A stretch of DNA of 64,000 bases, taken from Tricholoma matsutake (Eukaryota > Basidiomycota > Agaricomycetes > Agaricales > Tricholomataceae). Shown here piece by piece: positions 12,108-22,486 of the stretch; within the stretch, counting starts at the first letter, position 1; every line of letters starts with the position of its first letter. The translations under genes were made by a program, and so were the position numbers. The stretch spans positions 1,054,001 to 1,118,000 of the forward strand of contig AP026538.1 of NCBI GenBank assembly GCA_026075535.2. Reading direction: 5' to 3'. The notes beneath the pieces are model-generated. The model saw only the letters and a program-made list of their open reading frames with translations. It was not told where the DNA came from and searched no databases.

Positions 12108-13260
12108 AGTGATGTTCCCGGCCCGGCCCAAAGCCGTGAGCCGGGCCTGTTTGGGCCGGGCCAAGCCAGGCCATTAGTGACGGCCCAGCAACAGCTTTGG
12201 CCCGGCTCAGAGTAGCTGAAGGCCAAAGCCACCGGCTCAGGCCGCGGCCTTAGTCGTACTAATTTCATCATCGAAGTATGCGTAAATTACTGCTTTTCGA
12301 ACCTTGTGTGAACCCATTCTGTTTTGTAATTTGAAGTACATCATGTAGCTCGTCGTTTGACACGGCTCACACGAGCATGACGTTGGTAAACAGCCGTCAA
12401 CAACGCGTCAGTACGATGATCTCTGCGGGTCATGTCGTCTGAAGGGCCCAGTGCAACGAGAGTCCTGCGACATGCCGTTCTTTCGCATTTCGAGTTTTTC
12501 ACTATGTAGTGGCCACACCCTGGGTAGTGGCAGAACTCGGTGATTTCTGCTTCGTTTCTTATCATCTTATACTTGATTCTAATATATTTACATGTAGTTT
12601 AAAGGGCCTAGTGAGACGAGAGGACTACGTTGTGCCGTTCTTTCACATTTTGATGCTTTCACTATGTAGTGGCTACAACCTGGGTATGGCAGAACTCGGT
12701 GAGTTCTGCTTCGCTTCTTATCATTTTATACTCCATTCTAATCCATATATATGTTGTTTGATCCCCTCATGAGATGAAAGACTTAGGTTAAATTGTCAGC
12801 TCAAATTCAAGTTTCGACGCGCATCTTTGTTCCGACTCAAACATTGACAAACATGTTCTCTTCTCGCGTTTCTACTCACTGACGTATGTTAAAACTTAAA
12901 ACATCGTTTATCTTATTCATTGTCGTGCCCCTCTCCCCCCGTTATTCGGATCGTCCTTCTGCCTCGAGATTGCTGTGTCTTATTGATGCAGGACTTGTTC
13001 AGAAGGTGCTAAACAACGTGCTCTGTCAGTTTCTGCCATGCTACACCTCCTTCACCACCCACCATGCCCTCTGCCGCTCCCACTACCTGATGTGAGAATT
13101 TGACGAGAATGTGTGCCAAAAGCCGCGGCTTGGGCCGAGCCGGGCCAGGGCCAAGCCGTGAGTGGCGGCTTTGGGTCGGCCCAGCTCTCGAGAAAGTCAA
13201 AGCCGAGTCAGGCCAAGCCAAAGCCGCGGCTTTTGGGCCAAGCCGGGCCGGAACATCACT
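12108..13260. mobile_element. Non-autonomous TIR element with GC-rich ends (MULE-like)
   Basis: The left end starts AGTGATGTTCCCGGCCCGGC and the right end is its inverse (GCCGGGCCGGAACATCACT). Both ends hold about 145 bp of GGCC/AAGCCG-rich sequence (12108-12255 and 13118-13260). Flanking sequence shows the direct repeat ACCTGTATT at 12098-12106 and 13261-13269, a 9-bp target duplication (one extra T on the left). Long inverted ends plus a 9-bp duplication fit Mutator-like elements; this assignment is inference. The interior has no transposase, only 160-bp tandem repeats and short frames. Confidence 0.6.
12428..12745 (+). repeat. 160-bp tandem duplication inside the TIR element
   Basis: Two direct copies (about 12428-12590 and 12591-12745) share words such as GCCGTTCTTTC, TTCACTATGTAGTGG, CCTGGGTA and GGCAGAACTCGGTGA. 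A weak third start may follow at about 12750. The copies differ mostly by C/T and G/A changes, including CpG sites. Confidence 0.65.
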
Positions 13261-13877
13261 ACCTGTATTCAGCCTTCAAAATTATATTGTTTCCTATCTT
13301 ACGTGTTTCTAAAGATCCATTAGTGCAGATACCCTGAGGTGAAAGTACATGCCTTACCTTAGGAACAAATAATCGCGATAACAGCATCACTATCCTGGTT
13401 TATGTCTTTTTCCCTTGGCTAGTAGAGCGAAAATGAAAGATCAATAATCAATCAGCGTATATTGGATGTATGGTAATGGTACAAAGAGGCATATTGTTCC
13501 AGATGGTAAAGCATGAGGAGAGAAGAGAACTCTATGGACGTCTTGCCCAACGAGAATAGTGACCGACATCATCTCATGCTGCACCCGGTGTTGCAGATCT
13601 TCGTAAATCAGCTGTCACCTATCTATCTTACCGGTTCACTCTGGTGGTAGAGTGAGAAGGACATAGAGATAGGACCTGAAGAGACTTATAAAGGTGAAAT
13701 TGGGAGATTGACTGGCATTCCAGGTCACTCAATTGTCCTACACTCACTTCGCTTCGCTCTGCTCACTTGATTGCCCGATGCAAAATTTATCTGCAATATC
13801 AATTATCAATCATAAGATAGTATATAGGAAAGATTCTCGGTTTCGTATCAGCTACAGTCACAACGTTATAAACTAGG
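13261..13877. other. Intergenic stretch without recognised feature
   Basis: About 600 bp between the TIR element and the stop codon of the reverse-strand ATPase gene. No open frame with family resemblance, repeat or RNA gene is seen. It would contain the 3' UTR of the ATPase gene. Confidence 0.5.
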
Positions 13878-16800
13878 CTATATTTGATTCCCAACGAGAA
13901 GTCCCTCCCTCCAGGGTGGGGCAGGGCCATGAAGGACATCGCTATGCTCAACCCAGTGGTAACAATCCTCGCCCCCGTTCCAAAAAGGCTTCATCCGCCG
14001 CACCGCTTTCAGTGTTTGCACATCTTTTCGCGGGTGCTCTCCGAGGAAGTCACGAGAACTCAAAAGGAGGGCATACGAAGCTTTGTGGGCAGCGTCGATT
14101 CCGCGGTATACCGTTGGGGAGCAACCATACACAAATATGTTGTATCTGGCGTGTCCCTCTTTGGGATGGTGTCGTCGGCCATGTTGAGGGATGTATATCT
14201 TGGACGGCGTTGGGTGATCTGGACTTCCCTCAATCGGTGGTGGAGTGTGAGGACGAGGGTTGGATTTCTTTGATGACGATGACGAAGAGTAATCGTCTGG
14301 CTTAAATATAGAGGTGGTCTGAGCCTCGGGAGGTTTTACTTGTAATCCGAGCTCCATAATCAGGCTAACGTACGGCCGGTAAGACGTAGGGATGGACCCG
14401 TGTGTGCATTTCCCTAGCTTTTTCGGGAAAAAATTGACCTCGGCTTGATCAATGGAGAGTTTAGCAACAGTACCGCCTTTGATCTGTCGCTTAAACTGTA
14501 CAAGCACACCAGTCATGACATGCTCGCACAGCCGAGTGTCCCACAAGAGGACAGGTAAGATGCAGTCGACGGTGCGTTGGCCGTTCCGGCACATGATCGC
14601 CATGTGGCGGATGAAAGCTGCCCATGTCGCGGCGGAGGTTGTGCCGGTGTCGTCCGCCATTTTCCCAAAATGTGTGAAGCAGATGAGAGCGTGCTTGAAT
14701 GCCTCTCTAAACGACATTCCCTCCATATTATCCGGGGTGCTGTCAAGAACCATATCTGCGCACTCATCGACGAACAACGCTTCGATGAAGGATATAAGGC
14801 GGCATCCAGCGCTGAAATTAGGAGGCATTTTCTGGGGACGATTACCTTGTTCTCGCTCGACAGCGCGATGGTAGGCATCGAGGAGAAGTTGACGTCCGGT
14901 AAGCTCCCCCAGTTCTCCACGATCGAGCAAGCCAGTTTCGAGAATGGTGGTAAGCGTTTCGACTGCCATAAATGGAACTTGCCTCCTCCACGTCCAGAGT
15001 TGCTGGGCAGCAGCCTCGGCAAGAAGGGGTTCGGAAGGGTACCCAGACCGCAGGTACTCTCGGTGATCAGGAATAGAATATGCGAACCGCATGTGGCTCT
15101 CAACCAGACCGGCCTCTTCGATTTGCACTTTTTCACGACGAGGCTCAAAGTCCAGTGACAGTTGGACATCTAGAACTGCCAGCTTTGCAGCGGGTAAGAA
15201 GGTATCGTAACTGAAGTCGATATTGCGAGAGGCAACAAGCTTCGCACGTGCTAATTCTATGAGCCCTGTATGGAGGACAGATGCATTCATCCCGGCTCCT
15301 CGTAACAGTGTCCAAAATCTATTGCAACAAGCCATCAAGCACGTCAATTTGAACAGTGAAAAAATTACACCCACAATGGTCTCCCAAATTGCGCCATGAA
15401 TGGAATTGTGCTAATATCTTTGAGAGTCAACTCGCCTGGCTTGACCATGAGTTCACCGCAGCAGTCAAAGGGTGTTTCGGTAATTGGTGCGTGTGTAACG
15501 GCTTTCCCACCGCGGATGCGAGCGGATCTGGCAAGGGCCTGTGGCGAAGCGAACTGGGCTAAGCTCGAATTTGTGGATAGGAAAATGCAAAAGATCGGGA
15601 ACGCTAAAAATTGGTTGAGACACGAGCATAGAAAATCGTAAAGCGTCTTCTCGTCGTCGTTCTTGGGCACCACTTTGGTGAGCGGGTGTGCTTCGTCGAA
15701 GTAGATTACGAGTTTGACTTGCTGCAACCCAACCCAGCTGTCCAGCTTGGTGATGAGTTGTCCCAGTGCGAATCTTGCTGATTCCGCAGCGGCAAACTCA
15801 ATAATCGTCTTCACATCGTAGTTGATATGATCAGAGTCTTCAGAGTCTTCAGGTCGCGCTCGGCGTTTCGCAAGCAACTCTTCATGCTTTTTCTGGATTT
15901 CAGGAAGAATCTGCCGATGCAATGATTAACTACGATGTTCCTTACCGTCTTCATGGATGCGCACCTGAATGGGGTTATTGGCGCCGTCAATCGCTGCCTT
16001 GTACAATTCTCTGCGTACGCCTTCAAGGTGACTTGACCACCACTTGGCCAGATCTTCAGCAGTTCTAGTTCGCTTTGACCTCAGTTCTTCCCGGCATTTC
16101 TCTAATTCGCCGCCGACTTGCGTAAATACACTAGAGAGGAACTTCAGATAATTGGTTTTTAGGACATGCTGATCATCCGATACAGAAGTGGTAACGAGGT
16201 AGTCGCGGACAGCATCATCGGGGATGGGGAAGGCCAGGTCTGTGCTTGTCATTAGAAGCACCCTCGAAAGTAAAAAAAGTAAGGACCTTGTTTATCGCGC
16301 TTTTCTCGCAGATTAAATGGGATGGTGAAGACCAAGTTCGCTTGCTCGTGTACCATGCGAGATTTTCCCGTTCCAGAACTTTGAACGATGGCGATTTGGT
16401 TAGAATATGATTTTTCTGTTCGTGGGATGGCGTTGATATTGGAGAATAGGAGTCGATGATTATTTCCCAAGTAAATATCACGCCAGGCGGACTGCAGAGC
16501 TTTGGAAGTAGGGTTGGCTCAGCAAAAGAAGAGCTAGAACAGATAAATACCGTCTTCTAGAGCATCGTGTCCATAGAATAAGCTGTCATGAACCACAAAA
16601 AATGCACCAATTACGCACTGGTCAGATCTACATCCTCGTTGGGGGGTAGATGGCCCCTTTTTGCTACAACCTAGCCGTCATCACCAATCCCAACAAAAGA
16701 GTACGGAGAATCGCTTACGAGCTACTCGCACCAAAGGCCAGAGGATCTCTTTAATGATGATTAGAGGCCCAAAAAGAGGCCACATGGCACAAAAAACGCA

Positions 16801-17195
16801 CCCAATTGTCGCACTTCTTTGAATGAGGCTTCTTTCCATGCTTTCTGTAAGATCGCACTGATGGACGGTTGTCGCGTCAGCAGTTCCTCCGCTTCTTCTT
16901 CTGTAAGAGTTAAGAGTCTGTTGTCTCCAAGGGTAGTAATAGATAACAGTGCAGGCAAATCTGGCTCCTCGTTAAGCCTCCGAAAAAGTCTGAAATGCTT
17001 CATGAGCTTCGCATCTAGGGGCTTGTGATCGTCATCGATGAAGCGATCGCGCTCGCGAGATACCCGAGTGACCGATGGAGTAGCATCACGGAATGTGGCC
17101 TCGCGTGGTGGATTCAGATCGCCCACAGACAAATGGGCGAAGTCTTCAAATAAAGAACTCGTCGGGTCCATGGTGGAACTGAGGTTCGCCGTCAT
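13878..17195 (-). pseudogene. P-loop ATPase gene of a basidiomycete-expanded (Crinkler-like) family, multi-exon, damaged
   Basis: Reverse strand. The likely start is ATG 17195 (MTANLSS), alternatively ATG 17171. Exon 1 carries an acidic N-terminus (FEDFAHLSVGDLNPP). Later exons read FYGHDALEDALQSAWRD, then Walker A (IVQSSGTGKSRMVHE, about 16350-16400), VFTIPFNLRE and Walker B-like LVIYFDEAH (about 15690). A long C-terminal part ends at 13878. Well-supported introns are 16500-16550 and 15319-15374, both keeping frame; another lies near 15880-15945. Two defects are seen: a repeated-end insertion at 16594-16814 that leads exon 1 to a stop at 16761, and a frameshift near a run of seven A at 16272-16278. 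The link to the Crinkler-type NTPases is from the Walker A and IPFNLR signature and is tentative. The gene is most likely inactive, or needs splicing I cannot see. Confidence 0.55.
16594..16814. mobile_element. Small insertion with duplicated borders inside the ATPase gene
   Basis: The words CACAAAAAATGCACCAATTACGCAC (split here as CACAAAAAATGCACC and AATTACGCAC, 16594-16618) and CACAAAAAACGCACCC/AATTGTCGCAC (16788-16814) are near copies. In protein terms GAFFV is coded on both sides. Between them lie about 170 bp with weak inverted ends GGCCCCTTTTTG and CCAAAAAGAGGCC. It resembles a MITE-like insertion or local duplication that broke the coding exon. Confidence 0.4.
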
Positions 17196-17460
17196 TGACC
17201 AATGATGGAATGATGACGCAATTTCAATATATCGTCGTTCAGATAGAGTATGAATCAGCAAAGCAGCACGAGGAAAGAATAGATATAGAAAAGCAGTGTT
17301 GCGTCTTGGTAGCCCAATCAATGAACTTCATCAAGTTGAAGGACATTGGTAAATAAATGTCAACAACGCGCTCATTCTGAATCGCCACTACTTACTATCT
17401 CTGCGCTTATATTTATCCATTGACGCGTGTGTCCTGGTTTTCCAGGCGCACGACACTCTT

Positions 17461-18171
17461 CTAGTTCTGAATTTGCAAGTTGTAATGCCTGGTCCCATTC
17501 GCTTCCAGATCTTCATCAATTTCCTCATCTTCTGCCAACCTGGACTTGCTTTCTCCGGCTGCCAGTAGCGACGGTGTTGTTCCGCCATCCACATTCAATT
17601 CAACATCTGTGCAAAAACCGACCAGTCGCCCCTCCAAAAATCGCGTCCAATCTAACCAGTACTCTGATAGCGAACAAGACTTCTGGAAGCTATACGTATG
17701 CTTCTGAAACACATGATAGGGACTCTGTCGTCTCGCTCTGGAAACAAGCGGCCTGTTCTTGGGTTTGGTGCCGCCAACGAATTTTCTGGACAAATCCCTT
17801 CCCATCTCTCAAGATGCCCCAGAGTGCCCGGACTGGAGGGGCTTTCGCCAGTGTTGGGAGCACAGAGAAAGAGATTAATATATACACACAATTTGTAAGC
17901 TTGTTTCTGCATCTGATATGCTTCACTAATAGTCGGTAGATCAATGCGGTGACACCTTTCGCCCAAAACTTAAAGTAACTTCAAGTTCATCGATACACAC
18001 GCCAATCCAGATACCCAGTACGACAAATTTGCACCTGATATCGGCATCTATCCCATTAACGATCAACCACAAGGAGATGCCCAGACCAATTGCTCGAAAA
18101 GGGACCTCTTCGTCGAAGATCGCCGAAAAAATCTGACTCATTTCATGATTTATAAGATTGACACTTGCCAT
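17461..18171 (-). CDS. Hypothetical protein, uncertain spliced gene
   Basis: Reverse-strand frames look gene-like but need splicing. One frame from ATG 18171 reads MASVNLINHEMSQIFSAIFD and continues into a hydrophobic stretch (AIGLGISLWLIVNGIDAD; FVVLGIWIGVCIDELEV) that could be membrane-spanning. A second at 17461-17805 holds SFQKSCSLSEYWLDWTRFLEG and an acidic tail. GT and AG sites exist at about 17940 and 17850-17890, but I could not fix one consistent model. No family is recognised. It could be a degraded gene or chance frames upstream of the ATPase gene. Confidence 0.25.
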
Positions 18172-19005
18172 ATTCCTAGGATTCGAACCTCGTGGCCTAG
18201 ATAATATGTGGATAACCCTCTCGGGGCGGAGAGGGCTTGAAAAAAAGGAATCGGGATAAATTGTTGTTCGATGAAAGGTTGGTAGCCCCGCCGTAGAGTG
18301 AAACAATAGACAAGACCAAAGAAATAGCCTCAACCTAGTAGAATGACGTCGTGTTTCTCAAAGTCCCAATTTGCGCTTTCATTCTCATACCACCACCACC
18401 GTTATTGCCCGCAGTGGGCTACAGTGGGTACCGATTCCAAATACCTTCTGGTACGGTACTATTAACTTATAAGACTCGTTTCGAGGTTTTAATCATTCCG
18501 AACTTCTGGAATAATATCGTTCAGCAAGATTCGGCACCATAACTTTTTGTAGTCCCGAAGGTACGTCAGATTTTCCTTGTGAATTGTTTCGTTTGGTTGT
18601 TTTTACTGATATTCTGTCATTCACAGGCATTTTCCACTGATTTTCATCGTTCTACGAGCACATAACTATCCGCAATCAGGGGCAGTCCGCTATGATATAC
18701 CTTCCATGGGCCCAAATGGGCCAAGCCAGGCCACGATGACGGCTTCATGGCGGCTTTGGCCTGGCCTGGGATTCTGAAAAGCCAAAGCCAAGCCGTTAAG
18801 CCGCGGCTTTTTGGTGGGGTTTGACGGTAATTTACCAGCTACGAGGTATGTATGCATTGAAATTTCTCGGTGGTGGGGAAGTAATTTCAATACTACGGTA
18901 ATACACCATTCGTTTCCTCACTCCGCCATCCTACTTCGACCACCACCGTTCCCTATCAACCTGATGCTCAAAGGCAAACCTAGCGTCAAACTTGTCACAT
19001 CACTC
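18172..19005. other. Intergenic stretch up to the KDZ element
   Basis: No coding frame with family resemblance. It contains the GGCC repeat at 18700-18825 and a GTGGTACC-like palindromic stretch near 18415-18470. The last bases CACTC (19001-19005) may be the target duplication of the KDZ element. Confidence 0.4.
18700..18825 (+). repeat. GGCC/AAGCCG-rich dispersed repeat, third copy
   Basis: Resembles the left end of the 12.1-13.3 kb TIR element in the same orientation (GGGCCAAGCCAGGCCA, GGCGGCTTTGGCCTGGC, AAGCCAAAGCC, AAGCCGCGGC). It lacks the AGTGATGTTCC terminus, so it is a fragment or solo end of that family. Confidence 0.6.
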
Positions 19006-19220
19006 ACAGATAGGGAAGCTACACTGTACCGAGTAATACGGTATATAGAACGTATACATTGTACCGAATGATACGGGTTCGTGGGGGCCCGTAGAACGCT
19101 CTCATAATAAGTATAATATGTACTACTATCAAATAGATACAGTGTTAGTATTCTGGCTTGTTATTTACTACGGGGAATGTTAATAGCCAGATCAGTGACC
19201 TACGAGGTAGTGTTGTACAC
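19006..19220 (+). repeat. Left terminal inverted repeat of KDZ copy A
   Basis: Matches the reverse complement of 31438-31652 over 215 bp. Differences sit mainly at CpG sites, where this left copy keeps CG and the right copy has TG or CA. The outermost bases are ACAGATAG, against ACACATAG at the right end. Confidence 0.88.
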
Positions 19221-19366
19221 AGTAAACGGCAACGGCAATGGCTGCGGCATCGGCATATATGTGTGGTAGGAGTCCAATATCTTTCATATGGAATTGGGCA
19301 TATAAATCACAAAACCAACTAAACAACAGTGTTCATTCTACCTTAATATAACAATGTAGATACAAC

Positions 19367-20090
19367 CTAATTCTGAGAATCGGCAGGATCGGCCATGTTC
19401 TCGTCATGGGACGATGATCTGAGTGGAATGTTTGACAATCGCTGTTTGAATGATGTCATATCACATTCCACCCTCTTCTTCAAAGTCGCATATGTGCGTA
19501 ACATGATATCTTGCTGCTGTTCCAGCATCTCAACCTCAGCCATGGCTGGCATCCTTGTAAGAGGTGCCAAGCTTGTTTTGCAGGGCTTTCACTTCGGCAT
19601 GGCAGCCCAACAGCTCCCTGTCTGTCAAAGTCTGCAACAGGATTAACTAACAGTCATGCAAATGAGGACATGGCACTTACTGGATCGGCCGGTAGCTGTA
19701 GCATATTCCAGGCCACTATGTAGGATGGTGTATCCCTCATGTTTCCAGACTATAAATTCATCAGTGAGAGGGATGGATAGACAAGCCAGCAGGAGCCCAG
19801 AGAAGGCATCGGCCAAAACATGGCATCGGCCAACACACAGCATCAGTCAAGGCATGGCATTGGCCAACAGCCTGACATCAGCCCAAGGATATAATGACAC
19901 TTCGAAAAAAAGAAAATCTTACCCCCCCATCTGCCATGCATACATCAAATTCAACCTTCTTGCAATATGCCTCCATTGCTTGTTGCATAGCTGGAATTAT
20001 AAAAGGGGGCACAAGATAGTGCTGCCCATTGTCACCTCGGATAGCGACATATCCATCAAGAATATAAGTGTTGCTTTGCTGATCACTCAT
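19367..20090 (-). pseudogene. KDZ gene a: small protein with C-terminal helical region
   Basis: Three exons on the reverse strand: 20090-19923 (MSDQQSNTYILDGYVAIRGD...), 19749-19681 (SGNMRDTPSYIVAWN...) and 19631-19367. All three are in the same phase and flanked by GT-AG sites. The last exon reads TLTDRELLGCHAEVKALQNK and then a heptad-like helix (AEVEMLEQQQDIMLRTYATLKKRVE) ending PADSQN. Relative to copy B an 8-base deletion near 19545 shifts the frame after YKDASH. The gene is divergent from gene b, with 181 bp between starts. Function is unknown; conservation in both copies supports a real protein. Confidence 0.6.
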
Positions 20091-20271
20091 GGTATAGATA
20101 ACACAGAGATGATAACAGGGTGATATCAACAAACACCGTTTAATCAGCGGTACATATCAATCAACAACACGTGACTGTTGATTTTCATCTTTTCACTTGT
20201 TTTCTTATCAACATCCATCGTCATCCATCCAACCCGACCCCGCACCCGCACCCGCAGCCGATTCATCCAAC

Positions 20272-22411
20272 ATGAATGTCACACATGAACAAGTACTCAG
20301 CCACATCAGCCAGATCGAGCAAGCGATTCGCCAAGGAATTAATGAAAAAAACATCAAGGCTGTGATGAAGGAAAGAAAGGCAGAGCTTGTGAGTGGATAT
20401 GTAATATCAAACCAACCATGCACTAACATCCTGCAGAAAACATTATTTGGGTGGAGAAAGCAATATCTCACATCCAATGTTCAGGAAGTCTTTGAGGCCG
20501 ATGCGTTCTTGTGGGGATTTGTGGTGGCTTGGTTCAATTTGGACAAGACAGGGGATGAAGGTTTCATTGAAGGTCAATGGAGGGCAATGAAGAGCTTTGA
20601 TGAGAAAAAAGGTGTGACCGAAGCAGCAGCAGCAATGGCTGGAAAACCGGCAATGGCAATGGCTGGAAAACCAGCAACGGCAACAGCAACGGCGGTAACA
20701 TCTGGTTCGGCAGCAGAACCGAGAGAAGAGATGGCATCAAGGACAATTGTCATGAGGAAACAAAGGCCAGCCCCGGGAAAGAGTGCAAAAGTGACACCAG
20801 CACCGGCAACGGCATCAGCACCGGCACCACCACCAGCAGCCAACATGGGGGCCCAACCAGTAGCTTCCAGATCAAGACATCCAGCTCCTGCCCAGCACCG
20901 ATTGCAACCAAAGGTGCCGGCCATCACAGTGACACCCAGGCCACGAGTGGTGGAGAGTAGCAGTGGATCGGACGACAAATTCCGGAATGAAGAAGGGGCT
21001 GAGGAGTCCGATAGTGGAGAAGACGAGATAGAGGAGAGCGACACCGCTACCAATTCCAGGAAGAGGCACAAGCGGGACACCACAGCAAGAGCACGAGCAC
21101 CCCTGCAAGGGAATCTCAGGACGACGCCGTGTGCACGATGTGTAAGGCTTAAGTGTGAGTGTTGGGAGCAGGTAAATGGAAAAACAGCATGCTACTACTG
21201 TGGGCATGGCAAGGTTCGATGTGATCCAGAGGATGAGGATCAAGTCTCAAGAAAGAAAACAAAAAAAGAATCAAGAAGAAAAACGAAGAGAACACGATTC
21301 TCCAGTGAACATAGTCGCGAGGAATCACCTCGCCGTTTCACATGAAAAGAAAAGGGAAAATCAAAAGGTGAGTTCTTCCATATCATGACAAAACCACTAT
21401 CTAATACATATTCCAACAGCTGTGGACGTTGATGTTCACATGGCCGATCCTGACGACGAGCTGACTGCATATGTGCCCATGCCCCCTCCTGCTGCTGACC
21501 TGTACACAAGATTGGCTGACCACTTGGAACAACTCGAATGAAGGTTCGAAGCGCGTGTTGAACAAGTGGAACAAAACTTTGAGTCTCTGATTGTTGAGCA
21601 AGGCGAGTGGATTGAAGCTGGAGTCCAAGAACCCTTACGAGGGTTACAGGACAGGGTTGCCTTGCTGATGAGGAGGATGGCAGACCTCAAAGAGTACCTT
21701 GGGTGGCAGGATGGTGCACAAGCCATTGTGCTGTACAATGGCCAAAACTCAGAGCGGGTGACTTGCATCAAGAGGGAATCAGTCAGGAGGGAAACCATTG
21801 AACCCATTCTGCATCCTGACACCGATGCCGATACCGATGCCAGGTTTATGCAAGGAATGGACTCTATTGAGGAAATTGAGGTCGAGGAGAATGGCAAGGA
21901 GAAGCACGATGAGGGCATGGAGACGGAATCGAAGAAGGATGTGGAGGTTGAGGAGGAAGCAGCTGTACTCAAGGAGGGAAGAGGCGGCCCCAAACATCCT
22001 CCCCCGATTCACATCATTCCTGCCATGCCCCAAGACTCTCAAGAAACAGCGCAGCAGCCAACATCAATGGCCCCTCTCCCTCCCCTCTTCACCCCAACTT
22101 CACTCCCCGGGCCCGAGGTGGCCACACCAACTTTGGCATCGGCCATGTCTGTGGCCACACCGGCATCGGCAGTTACCCTCCGTCGATCCCCACGATTACT
22201 TCCATTGGGTCCAACCATAATACCAAGTACAACCCCCCCACCTCCATCACCGTTGTCACCCTCGCCTGGCTCCCCTTCCTCGGCACAGTTGCGCCGATCC
22301 CCTTGTGGACTTACACCTGGTCCAGCTGGACCACTTTCCAGAAGTACCACACCTCAGCCAAATCCTAAGAAAAGAGTGGGAACTTCTGAGGACAGAGGTG
22401 ATGCCAAGTGA
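20272..22411 (+). pseudogene. KDZ gene b: zinc-cluster protein with coiled coil and proline-rich tail
   Basis: The start ATG 20272 (MNVTHEQVLSHISQIEQAIR) matches copy B. Introns 20389-20436 and 21368-21419 keep the frame. The protein has a conserved N-terminus (FLWGFVVAWFN), a low-complexity Ala/Pro region, a basic stretch, then a cysteine cluster CARCVRLKCECWEQ followed by CYYCGHGKVRC, which resembles a fungal DNA-binding zinc cluster. After it come a helical region (LADHLEQLE; RVEQVEQNFESLIVEQ), an acidic stretch and a proline-rich C-terminus. TGA codons at 21343 and 21538 sit where arginine fits. A role in binding element DNA or regulating transcription is inference. The 3' end faces gene c, 75 bp away. 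Confidence 0.65.
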
Positions 22412-22486
22412 GGGAGAAAGGAATAGACATTTTCGTTACACATGTAAAAAGTATTAGACTTTCATATGTATATAATTGATAGAAAT

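Noticed and set aside
14513..15169. Several long frames on both strands over the ATPase gene (for example 14577-15158 forward and 14513-15169 reverse in another frame)
   Set aside because: Shadows of the GC-rich reverse-strand coding exon; no family resemblance.
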